Source: a bacterium
Lineage (GTDB): Bacteria; UBA10199; 2-02-FULL-44-16; JAAZCA01
Length of the DNA: 64,000 nucleotides
Direction of reading: 5' to 3'
Assembly: GCA_021810905.1 (NCBI GenBank)
Contig: JAJZQH010000005.1
Location: 1-64,000 of the forward strand
Shown: positions 20,701 to 28,807 of the stretch, piece by piece
How the letters are laid out: each line of letters opens with the position of its first letter
How positions within the stretch are numbered: the first letter of the stretch is position 1
Position numbers and translations under genes: made by a program
The notes under the pieces: model-generated
Seen by the model: only the letters and a program-made list of their open reading frames with translations
Told to the model about the DNA's origin: nothing
Database searches by the model: none

Positions 20701-20964
20701 ATGATTATGAATCGAGATTCGATGTTACGTGAACTGCAAAAGACGATCGACGAGCTCTACAAATGTTGCGGGTGTACTTCCGATGTTGGCAGTGCCGACG
20801 AGCTGCCAAAGGTCAATGATGGCAGCGACCTCATGTGCGTGGATCCTTCCTCCCTCCCGCCCGAAGACCCGAACGATCTGGTGTGCATGGAGTTCATGAA
20901 ATCGCTCATGAATTCTTCTGAAATAATGTCGGAGTGGCGTTTGAAGTTACTGTCGAGAACGTAA
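20701..20964 (+). CDS. Small Cys-containing protein of unknown function
   Basis: This is an 87-residue acidic protein with a CCGC motif near residue 22 and two further Cys in repeated-looking segments (LMCVDPSSLPPEDPNDLVCMEF). There is no signal peptide or membrane helix. GGAGGA at 20691-20696 serves ATG 20701 or ATG 20707, and a terminator follows directly, so it is a credible small gene. The four Cys could bind a metal or form disulfides; that is a guess. Confidence 0.6.
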   Translation: MIMNRDSMLRELQKTIDELYKCCGCTSDVGSADELPKVNDGSDLMCVDPSSLPPEDPNDLVCMEFMKSLMNSSEIMSEWRLKLLSRT

Positions 20965-20997
20965 AGTCGAAGCTGTTCCACGGATGAATTAACGCAA

Positions 20998-21028
20998 TAA
21001 AAAGCCGCCCTCGTCGGGCGGCTTTTTT
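20998..21028. terminator. Bidirectional rho-independent terminator
   Basis: The hairpin GCCGCCC-TCGT-CGGGCGGC is flanked by AATAAAAA and TTTTTT, so it can end transcription from both the small Cys protein gene and the opposing membrane-protein gene. Confidence 0.92.
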
Positions 21029-21051
21029 GTGACTTTCTTGAGATGCGTTTC

Positions 21052-21480
21052 TTACGCCGTTGCCGCTGCCTTCGGTTTCTCGAACACGAGTATCAGGAAG
21101 AGCACGATGTTGACGATTGGCACGAGCGCGATGACAACTCCCCACCACGCCGGCTTGCCGAGTCTTTCCACGAGCGACATCCACATGAGGATCATGATCA
21201 CGAAGTTTACGATCGGGATCAGCAACAGGATGAACCACCACATGGGACGCGCTGCGAGCTTCAGGAGCAGGAAGATGTTCGCGATTGGAATCAATGCCCA
21301 GATAAACGACTTGCCGAACTCCATGCCGAGCTTTTGGGCCAGCCTTGCCAGGCACCACGCCCAGAAGACGTAGAACGCCAGGCCTACGATCAGCGACCCG
21401 ATGCCCATGCCCGCGAACATGGCGGGCATTTGCTGCTCTACCTGCTGCATCTGCACCACAGCCTCTTCATTCATATCCAT
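21052..21480 (-). CDS. Small multi-pass membrane protein, DUF5684-like
   Basis: This 142-residue protein has an acidic, Gln/Met-rich N-terminus (MDMNEEAVVQMQQVEQQ) and about four hydrophobic helices. They contain the repeated pattern WALIPIANIFLLLKLA, LLLIPIVNFVIMI and VVIALVPIVNIVLFL. The P-I-[AV]-N pattern is typical of DUF5684 family inner-membrane proteins of unknown function. GAAAGGGGG precedes ATG 21480; ATG 21474 is equally possible. A shared terminator lies downstream. Confidence 0.8.
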   Translation of the reverse strand: MDMNEEAVVQMQQVEQQMPAMFAGMGIGSLIVGLAFYVFWAWCLARLAQKLGMEFGKSFIWALIPIANIFLLLKLAARPMWWFILLLIPIVNFVIMILMWMSLVERLGKPAWWGVVIALVPIVNIVLFLILVFEKPKAAATA

Positions 21481-21573
21481 CCCCCTTTCAGTTGATGATT
21501 CGATTATTCCCCTGAAACAGGGCGATAAAATAGCAGCAAAGCTGCCACAAGTCATCAGCTATTGATGGGGAGT

Positions 21574-22452
21574 TTAATCTTCCGGAACGATCGCCTTTGG
21601 CCTCTTGCCGGGCCTGATTTTCGCGACTCCAAGGGCTATGACGGTGGCGAGATAGGCGGCGCCGGCGAGTATCACGATGGTCGAGCCCGCGGGCAGGTCG
21701 GGCCCGTAGGAGAGCCCGAGGCCCAGAGCCGTGAAGACCATGCTGATTGCTATCGCGAGCATCATCATCTGCCAGAGCCGCCTCGCAAAGAAGCCGGCGA
21801 TCGCCACGGGCAGCGTGAGCAGCGCAATCACCATGATGATGCCCACTACGGTTATGAGCAGCACGACCGTCGCCGCCGTGAGACAGAGCAGCAGCAGGTA
21901 ATAGAACTCCACGTTCAGGCCGCGCAGCCGCGCGAACTCCTCGTCAAAGCATACCGCCTGAAGCTGCTTGAAGAAGAGCAGCCCCGCCGCCACGACGGCC
22001 GCGTCCAGGCCGATGAGTAGCTTTATGTCGTGCGACGAGACCATGAGGATGTTGCCGAAGAGATACCCCATCAAATCTTCGCCGTAGCCGGGCGTCTTCG
22101 AGATAAAGAGCACGCCGGCCGCCATACCCACGGCCCAGAGCGCGCCGATCACCGTGTCCTCGCGCTCCTTCGCGCGCAGGCTTACGAGCCCGATGATGAT
22201 TGCGGCCGCAAGCGCCGCTACGAGGGCTCCGTACATCGGGTGCGCCCACGCGAAGCCGTGCACGACCTGCAGGTAGCGCGCGGCGCCCATGCCTCCGAGC
22301 ACGCAGTGCGATATGCCGCCCGCGATATATGTGATGCGCCGCACCACAACGTAGGTGCCCACGATTCCGCATGCCACCGAGGCGAGCAGTCCCGTGATGA
22401 GGGCCAGCTGCAGAAAGTTGTACTGCATGAGTGCGCCAAAAAATTCACTCAT
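21574..22452 (-). CDS. znuB: Metal ABC transporter permease, ZnuB/MntB type
   Basis: This 292-residue inner-membrane permease of the zinc/manganese ABC-3 family has eight or so hydrophobic helices. The family block RRITYIAGGISHCVLGGMG lies near residue 50. The conserved region NVEFYYLLLLCLTAATVVLLI and the LLTLPVAIAGFFARR loop lie further on. It passes metal from ZnuA into the cytoplasm. The start ATG 22452 overlaps the last 8 bases of znuC (ATGAGTGA), indicating translational coupling. The metal (zinc or manganese) is not determined. Confidence 0.9.
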   Translation of the reverse strand: MSEFFGALMQYNFLQLALITGLLASVACGIVGTYVVVRRITYIAGGISHCVLGGMGAARYLQVVHGFAWAHPMYGALVAALAAAIIIGLVSLRAKEREDTVIGALWAVGMAAGVLFISKTPGYGEDLMGYLFGNILMVSSHDIKLLIGLDAAVVAAGLLFFKQLQAVCFDEEFARLRGLNVEFYYLLLLCLTAATVVLLITVVGIIMVIALLTLPVAIAGFFARRLWQMMMLAIAISMVFTALGLGLSYGPDLPAGSTIVILAGAAYLATVIALGVAKIRPGKRPKAIVPED

Positions 22453-23215
22453 GGTGCACCCCCAGCTTGTGAACGCCATGCTTCACCGCCAGCACGTCAT
22501 CGCCGTACAGATGGCTCATGATATCGCCGCTAAGATCGTGCACCGAGTGTTCGAGCACCCCGCGGTTTACGCAGAGCACGCGATCTACGTATCGGGTGAC
22601 GAAGCCGACGTCGTGCGACACGAGAAGGATCGTGAGCCGCTCGTTGAGACGTTTGAGCAGATCGAAGAGCCGCGTGCCCACGGCCTGATCGAGGTTTGCG
22701 GTCGGCTCGTCCAGCATGAGGATTCGCGGCTCGCACGCCAGCGCCCGCGCGAGGAGCACGCGCTGCCGCTGCCCGCCCGAGAGCGAGGAAAAGGATCGCC
22801 CGGCCAGCGGCAGGAGTTCCACTTCCCCGAGGACGCGCCGGGCTATCGTGCGATCTTCGGCGCAGTAACGCCCACCATGGCAGGTCTTGCTGCCGAGCCT
22901 GCCCATGAGCACCACGTCCATCACGGAGATGGGAAAATGCGGGTCGAACTGCGCGTTCTGCGGCATGTAGCCGATGAGCTTGCGCGCCTCGCGCGGAGTG
23001 CGGCCGAAGATCCGGACGCTGCCCGAGGTCGGCTTGAGTATCCCCAGCATGAGCTTGAGAAGCGTGGTCTTGCCGCCGCCGTTGGGGCCGATGATGCTGA
23101 CGAAGCTTTGTTCCTTTAAGCAGAGGTCCACGCGATCGAGCACAGGATCGACGTCGTACGAAAATGATACGTCGTGCATGCAGACTGGCGGCTCTTGTTT
23201 CATAGTAGAATTCAT
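22445..23215 (-). CDS. znuC: Metal ABC transporter ATPase, ZnuC type
   Basis: This 256-residue ABC ATPase has Walker A GPNGGGKTTLLK, signature LSGGQRQRVLLARAL and Walker B ILMLDEPTANLD, with the switch His in LVSHDVG. It powers the importer formed with ZnuA and ZnuB. The ATG at 23215 overlaps the znuA stop (ATGA); ATG 23203 is a possible later start. The C-terminus is His-rich (VHKLGVHHE), which may bind metal but could be incidental. Confidence 0.93.
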   Translation of the reverse strand: MNSTMKQEPPVCMHDVSFSYDVDPVLDRVDLCLKEQSFVSIIGPNGGGKTTLLKLMLGILKPTSGSVRIFGRTPREARKLIGYMPQNAQFDPHFPISVMDVVLMGRLGSKTCHGGRYCAEDRTIARRVLGEVELLPLAGRSFSSLSGGQRQRVLLARALACEPRILMLDEPTANLDQAVGTRLFDLLKRLNERLTILLVSHDVGFVTRYVDRVLCVNRGVLEHSVHDLSGDIMSHLYGDDVLAVKHGVHKLGVHHE

Positions 23216-24093
23216 TTTTTGCCGAGACCTTCATTGATACGCGATGCAATCGTTTCCAGATTATTGAGATAGTCGCGCGAGAGATCGTCTATCTTCACGA
23301 CGCTGCCGTCTATCGCGGCGGCAACCGCCTCCGCGCTCTTTGCCGGAAACTGCGGCTGCACGAAGATGACGTGCACGTCCGCCGCCTTTGCTCGGGCGAT
23401 AAGCGCCGCCAGCTCTTTTGCGGACGGCTCCTTGCCGAGCTGCTCGACCGGCACCTGCTTGAGCCCGTAGGCATCGCCAAAATACCAGAACGCGGGGTGA
23501 TAGACAAAGAACTGTTTGCCGCGCAGCGGGGCGAGCGCTAGAGCGATCGATGCGTCCACGCGGTCGAGATCCGCCGTGAGCGCGTCGAGATTTTTTCGGA
23601 ACTCGGCCGCGTGCGCTGGATCCATGCTGCTGAGCGCGTCGCAGGTATTTTTCGCAAGTATCTTTGCGAGCCTGGGAGAGAGCCAGACGTGCGGGTCCGG
23701 AATGCCCGCCGCGCCCGCGTGTTCATCAGCCTCTTCCATCTGGTGAAGCGCGATGCCCGCTCGGGTGTCAAATAACTTCAGTCCGGGGTTGATCTCGCGC
23801 GCCTTAGCCACAATCCGCTGCTCGAACGGCAGGCCGATCTCGAAATATGCATCCGCCTGTGAGAGTATGGCCACCTGCTTGGGCGTAGGTTCGAATGAGT
23901 GGGGCGATTGGCCGGGCGACACCATCACGTCTACAGCAACGTAAGGCCCGCCTATGCGCTCCACAAAATATGCCTGCGGCGGGATGCTGACAAAAACGTG
24001 CAGCGCCTTCTGGGCTTGATCCTGGGGCTTTGGCTGGCAGGCGGCGATAAACAGCAGAATCGCCGTCATCATGAAAAGATGCTGGATGCGCAT
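23212..24093 (-). CDS. znuA: Metal-binding lipoprotein of ABC importer, ZnuA type
   Basis: This 293-residue solute-binding protein of the cluster A-I family has signal peptide and lipobox IAAC. Metal ligands are visible in PGQSPHSFEPTP, DPHVWLSP and VYHPAFWYFG, and an acidic ligand is likely in KIDDLS. A short His/acid segment (HQMEEADEHAG) between the first two histidines resembles the His-rich loop of zinc-specific members, although it is short. It is the first gene of znuA-znuC-znuB, with overlapping starts and stops. No Zur or MntR site was recognised upstream. Confidence 0.92.
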   Translation of the reverse strand: MRIQHLFMMTAILLFIAACQPKPQDQAQKALHVFVSIPPQAYFVERIGGPYVAVDVMVSPGQSPHSFEPTPKQVAILSQADAYFEIGLPFEQRIVAKAREINPGLKLFDTRAGIALHQMEEADEHAGAAGIPDPHVWLSPRLAKILAKNTCDALSSMDPAHAAEFRKNLDALTADLDRVDASIALALAPLRGKQFFVYHPAFWYFGDAYGLKQVPVEQLGKEPSAKELAALIARAKAADVHVIFVQPQFPAKSAEAVAAAIDGSVVKIDDLSRDYLNNLETIASRINEGLGKK

Positions 24094-24222
24094 AGTGGCC
24101 TCGACCGGGGCTTTATTGCCTTGCGCATGACAAGTGTCAACATCAGGATTGCAGAATTGACAATGCTTGATTCAGAGCCGTTCTTCTGTTACACGCATGA
24201 TACACAATCACCAGGAGGCGAT

Positions 24223-24807
24223 ATGAAGAAATTTGCGGCGATCGTTTTCTGCGGGCTCTTTTTCATCGCGCTCGCGGGATGTGAGAAGAGCGGTACCGGC
24301 ACGAGCGAAGAAACGAACGTAGGCGCCAACGAAGAGACCGACGCTCAGCAGGCAGGTACAGCAGCAGCCAAGAACTACGATCCGTGCGTTCTGGTCACGC
24401 AGGCTGAGGCAGAGACAGTGCTCGGCGGCCCGGTGACGATAAAGACGCACCAGACTGTGCCGCCTTCCAACAATCCCCTCGGTCAGAAGATATGTTTCTA
24501 TGACGGCGATACAAAGGGATACGTTCAACTCTCCATCAACGAGCAGGCGCTCTTTGCCACTCAGAATGGAGAGACGGTGGAGCAGCTCTATAACGATTCA
24601 AAAGCCGGACTCGGCGATGCGGTTGTGGTTACCGGCGTAGGCGACGAATCCTTCTACAGCCCCACAGCCACCGGCGCCGGGCTGTATACTCTCGTGAAGG
24701 ACAAGGGCGTGATGTTCATGACGAGCGTCTTTATCCCGGGTGCAGCGCTGAGCACTCGCATCGATAACGACAAGCAGCTCGTGACCACGGCGATCTCAAG
24801 GCTGTAA
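24223..24807 (+). CDS. Lipoprotein of unknown function
   Basis: This 194-residue protein has a signal peptide and lipobox LAGC, a Gly/Thr/Glu-rich linker, and a globular part that starts DPCVLVTQAEAETVLGGPV. That opening resembles DUF3558-like lipoproteins. Two Cys (in DPCVL and KICFYDG) could form a disulfide. AGGAGG at 24213-24218 fixes ATG 24223. The frame is open further upstream but crosses the znuA promoter region. It is followed by an octamer repeat and a terminator. Confidence 0.82.
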   Translation: MKKFAAIVFCGLFFIALAGCEKSGTGTSEETNVGANEETDAQQAGTAAAKNYDPCVLVTQAEAETVLGGPVTIKTHQTVPPSNNPLGQKICFYDGDTKGYVQLSINEQALFATQNGETVEQLYNDSKAGLGDAVVVTGVGDESFYSPTATGAGLYTLVKDKGVMFMTSVFIPGAALSTRIDNDKQLVTTAISRL

Positions 24808-24838
24808 TATCCAGCGGGGCTACAGCCTCTATAACGGC

Positions 24839-24876
24839 GTGACTCGTGAATCGTGAATCGTGATTCGTGATTCGTA
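24839..24876. repeat. CGTGAATC octamer tandem repeat
   Basis: Four and a half degenerate octamers (CGTGAATC, CGTGAATC, CGTGATTC, CGTGATTC) lie just after the lipoprotein stop and before its terminator. The first two units are close to the inverse of the last two, so the repeat can fold on itself. It shares its unit with the elements at 11659 and 35244. Confidence 0.8.
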
Positions 24877-24903
24877 AAACCGGCAACTTCACTCATCGGA
24901 ATA

Positions 24904-24938
24904 ACAAAGGCCCTCGGAATCCCGAGGGCCTTTGTTTT
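24904..24938. terminator. Bidirectional rho-independent terminator
   Basis: The hairpin CAAAGGCCCTCGG-AAT-CCGAGGGCCTTTG (in two arms of 13 bases) is followed by TTTTC. It lies between the convergent lipoprotein gene and radical SAM gene, with A-rich sequence on its left side. Confidence 0.88.
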
Positions 24939-24949
24939 CGGTGCGTCAT

Positions 24950-26500
24950 CTACCTTGCCGCCCTTTCCGTGCGCCACTGCCTGATCCTCTCCTGCTTGAG
25001 TTGGCGGATGTGATCGATGTTCAACTTGCGGATGAGATCCTTTAGGTCGTCGGTGGTGCGGCGCGCCCTGAAGTGTATGCCATGCCGCGCGGAGTTGATG
25101 TTGCTTCCCGCGTGCTGGTAGATTTCCTTCAGATGCGCCACAAAATCGCTGAGGTTGCTGCGCGACTTGCGGGTGAGTCTCCAGCCGTACGCGCGGATCA
25201 TCATGGTCCAGATGCTGAAGCGGTTGAGGCGTGCGAGTATCCGGTGCAGCGAATAAAATTTTAGCATCGCTTTGATCGTAAGCGTCTGCAGCTGCAGCGG
25301 GCTCATACCCTTGGGTTCGAAGACCACGTGGTGCGCGTCGTAATAGCCCCAGTCGCGCGACAAGAGCCTTCCTTCTTCAGCCATTTTTTCAAAGACGTGC
25401 GTGCCGGGAAGCGGCGTGAGTATCATGAACTGCACCGAGAGGAGCTTGTTCTTCTTAGCGAATTTTACGGTGGATCGAATCGTGGCCGGGTCGTCGTGAT
25501 CGGCGCCGAAGATGAACATCCCATGGATGCCGATGTCGTAGGAGTTGATGATCCGGATGGCCTCCTCGATCTGTTCCGGCGTCTGTCCCTTGTTGAGCGC
25601 CTCGAGGGTTTTTGGATTGATCGATTCGAGCCCGATGTAGACGATGGTGCAGCCGGCTTTCTTCATGAGTTCGAGCAGCTCCGGGTCGCGCGCGACGTCG
25701 ATGCGCACCTGAGCGCTCCACTTCGGAGTGATCTTTTCGTCGATCATCCTGCGCAGGAGTTCCTTTGTGTGCGCCGGCCGCGCGGCGAAGTTGTCGTCAT
25801 AGAAGAAGACCCAGCCGGGCTTGCGGAACCTGAGTTCCTCCATCACGTTGTCCACCGAGCGGAAGCGATAGCGCCTGCCGAACATGGCCGTGACGGAGCA
25901 GAAGTTGCAGCCGAATGGACAGCCGCGCGAGGTCATGATCGGCGTGATCGAGAGGTCGCCCTTGAACTTCTTCTTGCCGGCAACGAGCGAGAAGTCGGGG
26001 AAGGGCAGTTCGTCCAGGTCCATCACGTGGCCGGCGAGTTCGTTCTTTTTTACTGAATGACCGTAGCGCCAGGCGAGGCCCGGTATCGCTTCAAGCCCCT
26101 GGCCGCAGAGCAGCGCCTCGACAAACGGTACGATCGCCTGCTCCGCCTCACCGCAGAGCACATAGTCGCAATGCGAGAGCGCTTCCTCAACCAGGAACGA
26201 CACATGCGGGCCGCCCATGAAGACCGGGATGCCGGCCTTGCGCACGATGGAGGCCATCTCGTATGCGCGCGGCGCAGTGGACGTGATTGTCGATATTCCC
26301 ACGAGGTCCGCGTCCAATACGTAATCCCAGTCGACGCCCTTGATCTCTTCGATGAAGACCTTAACTTCATAGCCCGCGTTCTTGAGGATCGCGCCGAGCG
26401 TGAGCGTGCCGAGCCGAGGCAGGCCCCACTTCGAGTAGACGTGATTACCCGGCGCCTTTGGTTCGATGAAGACGATCTTGCGGATTGGAAGAGAAGTCAT
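24950..26500 (-). CDS. B12-binding domain radical SAM protein
   Basis: This 516-residue protein has an N-terminal cobalamin-binding-like domain (residues about 1-140, with GPHVSFLVEEAL and YVLCGEAE) and a radical SAM domain. The cluster motif GCPFGCNFCS lies near residue 196, followed by FYDDNF and GLESINPKTL. The C-terminal 120 residues are helical and basic. Such proteins are often methyltransferases or tailoring enzymes acting on lipids or natural products; the substrate here is unknown. It has no Shine-Dalgarno sequence that stands out and is flanked by a terminator downstream. I did not assign it to the hopanoid methylases. Confidence 0.87.
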   Translation of the reverse strand: MTSLPIRKIVFIEPKAPGNHVYSKWGLPRLGTLTLGAILKNAGYEVKVFIEEIKGVDWDYVLDADLVGISTITSTAPRAYEMASIVRKAGIPVFMGGPHVSFLVEEALSHCDYVLCGEAEQAIVPFVEALLCGQGLEAIPGLAWRYGHSVKKNELAGHVMDLDELPFPDFSLVAGKKKFKGDLSITPIMTSRGCPFGCNFCSVTAMFGRRYRFRSVDNVMEELRFRKPGWVFFYDDNFAARPAHTKELLRRMIDEKITPKWSAQVRIDVARDPELLELMKKAGCTIVYIGLESINPKTLEALNKGQTPEQIEEAIRIINSYDIGIHGMFIFGADHDDPATIRSTVKFAKKNKLLSVQFMILTPLPGTHVFEKMAEEGRLLSRDWGYYDAHHVVFEPKGMSPLQLQTLTIKAMLKFYSLHRILARLNRFSIWTMMIRAYGWRLTRKSRSNLSDFVAHLKEIYQHAGSNINSARHGIHFRARRTTDDLKDLIRKLNIDHIRQLKQERIRQWRTERAAR

Positions 26501-26605
26501 GCGTGGCTTAGACCCTATTTACGCCTGAAAGGCAAGAATATCGGCTGATGCAGCGCGTCAGAGAGCGTGAGATCGGGAAGGCGATGGCAGGTAATTCCAG
26601 TGTCG

Positions 26606-27700
26606 CTAAACGTTAAACCTGAAATGCACGATGTCGCCGTCCTTTATTACGTACTCGTGTCCCTCTACTCGCATGTGCCCCAGTTCCTTCAACTTTTGCT
26701 CGGAGCCTGCCTTCATGAGTTCTTCGTACGCGTAGACCTCGGCGCGCACGAAGCCCTTTTCGAAATCAGTGTGGATCTTTCCCGCTGCCTGCGGCGCCCT
26801 GGTACCGCGCTTTATTGTCCACGCGCGCACTTCAGGTCCGTCTTTGGTGAAGAACGTGATGAGATCCAGCAACCGGTACGCGGCGTGGATCAGCCGCGGC
26901 AGTCCCGGTTCTTCGAGGCCGAGATCGTCGAGGAACGCGCGTTTCTCTTCGTCTGACAGATCCGCGAGTTCGTCCTCGATGGAGCCGCAGATCTCGACCG
27001 CCGCGGCTCCGTCTTTTTGCGCGAAATCGAGCGCCTGCTTCACGCGCGCGGACGGCGCCTTCACGTCGCTCTCGTTCACGTTGAGCACGTAGAGCACCGG
27101 CTTATCGGTAACGAGCCCGAGTTTTGGAATGGATTCCCACTCTGCGGCGGTGAGCCCCGCCTTGCGAGCGGGCAGGCCTGCCTCGATCGCGGCCTTCAGT
27201 TTCTCGAGCGCCGGCAGCTCCTTCCTTGCCTCAGCGCTGCCGGTTTTTGCCGCGTGTGCGGTCTTCTCGCAAGCCTTCTGCACGAGCTCCAGATCCGCCA
27301 GCGCCAGTTCCGTATTCACGACCTCGATGTCGTGCACGGGATTGAGCTCCGGATATGAGTGCGCCACGTCCGGCGCGTCAAAGCAGCGCACGACGTGCGC
27401 GATCGCATCCACCTCGCGGATGTGGCCCAGGAAGCGGTTGCCCAGTCCCTCGCCCTTGTGCGCGCCCTCCACGAGCCCAGCTATGTCCACGAACTCGACC
27501 TGCGTGGGTATGACGCGTTCCGGCTTGAACATGGCGGCTATGTCGGTGAGCCTCTTGTCCGGTACCGCCACCATGCCCGTATTCTGGTCCTTGGTGCAAA
27601 AAGGGTATTTTTCCGCCGGGACATGCGCCGCGGTCATTGCATTGAAGAGCGTGGATTTGCCTACGTTGGGGAGTCCTACGATTCCGCAATTTATCGCCAT
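26606..27700 (-). CDS. ychF: Redox-regulated ATPase/GTPase YchF
   Basis: This 364-residue Obg-family P-loop protein is near the length of E. coli YchF (363). The motifs are GLPNVGKSTLFN (G1), DIAGLVEGAHKGEGLGN (G3 region) and VLYVLNVNESD (modified G4), and a C-terminal TGS-like domain ends GDIVHFRFNV. YchF binds ATP or GTP and associates with ribosomes. ATG 27700 is the family start. The 19 upstream in-frame codons translate the AGCAACGCA repeat (MLAFLALLALL) and are excluded. No Shine-Dalgarno sequence is visible. Confidence 0.95.
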   Translation of the reverse strand: MAINCGIVGLPNVGKSTLFNAMTAAHVPAEKYPFCTKDQNTGMVAVPDKRLTDIAAMFKPERVIPTQVEFVDIAGLVEGAHKGEGLGNRFLGHIREVDAIAHVVRCFDAPDVAHSYPELNPVHDIEVVNTELALADLELVQKACEKTAHAAKTGSAEARKELPALEKLKAAIEAGLPARKAGLTAAEWESIPKLGLVTDKPVLYVLNVNESDVKAPSARVKQALDFAQKDGAAAVEICGSIEDELADLSDEEKRAFLDDLGLEEPGLPRLIHAAYRLLDLITFFTKDGPEVRAWTIKRGTRAPQAAGKIHTDFEKGFVRAEVYAYEELMKAGSEQKLKELGHMRVEGHEYVIKDGDIVHFRFNV

Positions 27701-27723
27701 ACGCACATGGTGCCAAAATCGGG

Positions 27724-27789
27724 CAAGCAACGCAAGCAACGCGAGAAACGCCAGCAACGAAAAGCAAGGCGCACAGGGTAAACAACGCG
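27724..27789. repeat. AGCAACGCA-type tandem repeat before ychF
   Basis: Degenerate units (AGCAACGCA, AGCAACGCG, AGAAACGCC, AGCAACGAA, AGCAAGGCG) lie in the gap upstream of ychF, which is transcribed leftward. The same unit family lies upstream of yggS at 6083-6205. A clear inverse arm is missing here, except for a short TTGCT-type match further right. Confidence 0.7.
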
Positions 27790-27894
27790 ATAAATGCTAC
27801 ATGATCTGATGAAAAAAAAGTACGAGGTACGCAACTTTGACTACCCAGGCAACCGATAAGCTTATTGCAGGAATTAATTAAAAGGGAGACATCC

Positions 27895-28650
27895 ATGAAA
27901 AAGGCAATCTTGGCGGTTATATTGACAGTGGCGGTTGCGGGCTTCTGCCGGACGGCGACGGCGGCGTTCAACGGCGGCGTGTCGGCGGACAAAGCGATGG
28001 ATAACGACATCGAAAAATTCTCCGTCGAGAGCAACGTCGATCTCCAGATACAGGATTGTTCCTGGGTCGATCTGAGCGGCTATTATTCGCTCAACTATAT
28101 CTATGAAGACGACGTGATTGAGGATGCGCAAGTGGCCCTTGACGGACCTGCGAAGCCGTTTCCGGGTTCGACCTGCGCACGGGTGGATGACCAATGCCGC
28201 GTTCGCTGCACTGGCGCGGTGAATGACTGGGAAGATATCAAGAGCGCATCCACCGATCATGTCATCCTTTTCATTCGTGATACAGGCGACGGCGATGCGA
28301 CCATAGATCTGAGCGCCATAGTGGATGGCGTGCCGAGCGCGTACGTTGAACCCGTGGAGGAGGTCGATCAGTCGGGAGACGAATCGGACGAGTCGAGCGA
28401 TGAGTCGCTTGCCGATACCGACGGCGACGGCGTTTCTGATATCGACGACCAGTGTGCCGCAACTCCCGCGGGCGTGACGACTGGTTCGGATGGCTGCCCC
28501 GTGGATACGTCGAAGTCCGACAATTCATCCCTGCAGGGTTTTGATGATGGGGCAAGCTGCACGCTGCTGCCGTCCGCAGGCGCCAATTCTTCCCTCTACT
28601 TCCTGCTTTTCGGAGCCTTCCTGCCGTTCGTCCGCAGCAAAAAGGATTGA
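27895..28650 (+). CDS. Exported protein with thrombospondin-3 repeat and Cys-type C-terminal sorting tail
   Basis: This 251-residue protein has a signal peptide (AILAVILTVAVAGF) and a Cys-containing beta-rich mature region. A Glu/Asp/Ser-rich linker and a calcium-binding thrombospondin type 3 repeat (DTDGDGVSDIDDQC, then GSDGCPVDTS) follow. The end has the three-part form of a sorting signal: Cys (GASCTLLPSAG), a hydrophobic helix (SLYFLLFGAFLPFV) and a basic tail (RSKKD). The form resembles MYXO-CTERM-like tails, which are cut and anchored at the surface; that assignment is inference. AAAGGGAGA precedes ATG 27895. A terminator follows. Confidence 0.82.
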   Translation: MKKAILAVILTVAVAGFCRTATAAFNGGVSADKAMDNDIEKFSVESNVDLQIQDCSWVDLSGYYSLNYIYEDDVIEDAQVALDGPAKPFPGSTCARVDDQCRVRCTGAVNDWEDIKSASTDHVILFIRDTGDGDATIDLSAIVDGVPSAYVEPVEEVDQSGDESDESSDESLADTDGDGVSDIDDQCAATPAGVTTGSDGCPVDTSKSDNSSLQGFDDGASCTLLPSAGANSSLYFLLFGAFLPFVRSKKD

Positions 28651-28682
28651 GCGCAACGGTTGATCTTTCAGGATATCTCTCA

Positions 28683-28711
28683 AGCCCTGCCTCTGGCAGG
28701 GCTTTTTTTTG
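28683..28711 (+). terminator. Rho-independent terminator
   Basis: The hairpin AGCCCTGCC-TCT-GGCAGGGCT is followed by eight T residues, about 30 bases after the stop of the thrombospondin-3 protein gene. Confidence 0.93.
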
Positions 28712-28807
28712 GCCGGAAAATCAATGAAATCAATATTAAGCCGTTGCCTTCGTCGTATAACCGCAGTATATGGGCTGCTTACGGCTATCTCTGATAAGGA
28801 GGCATCT

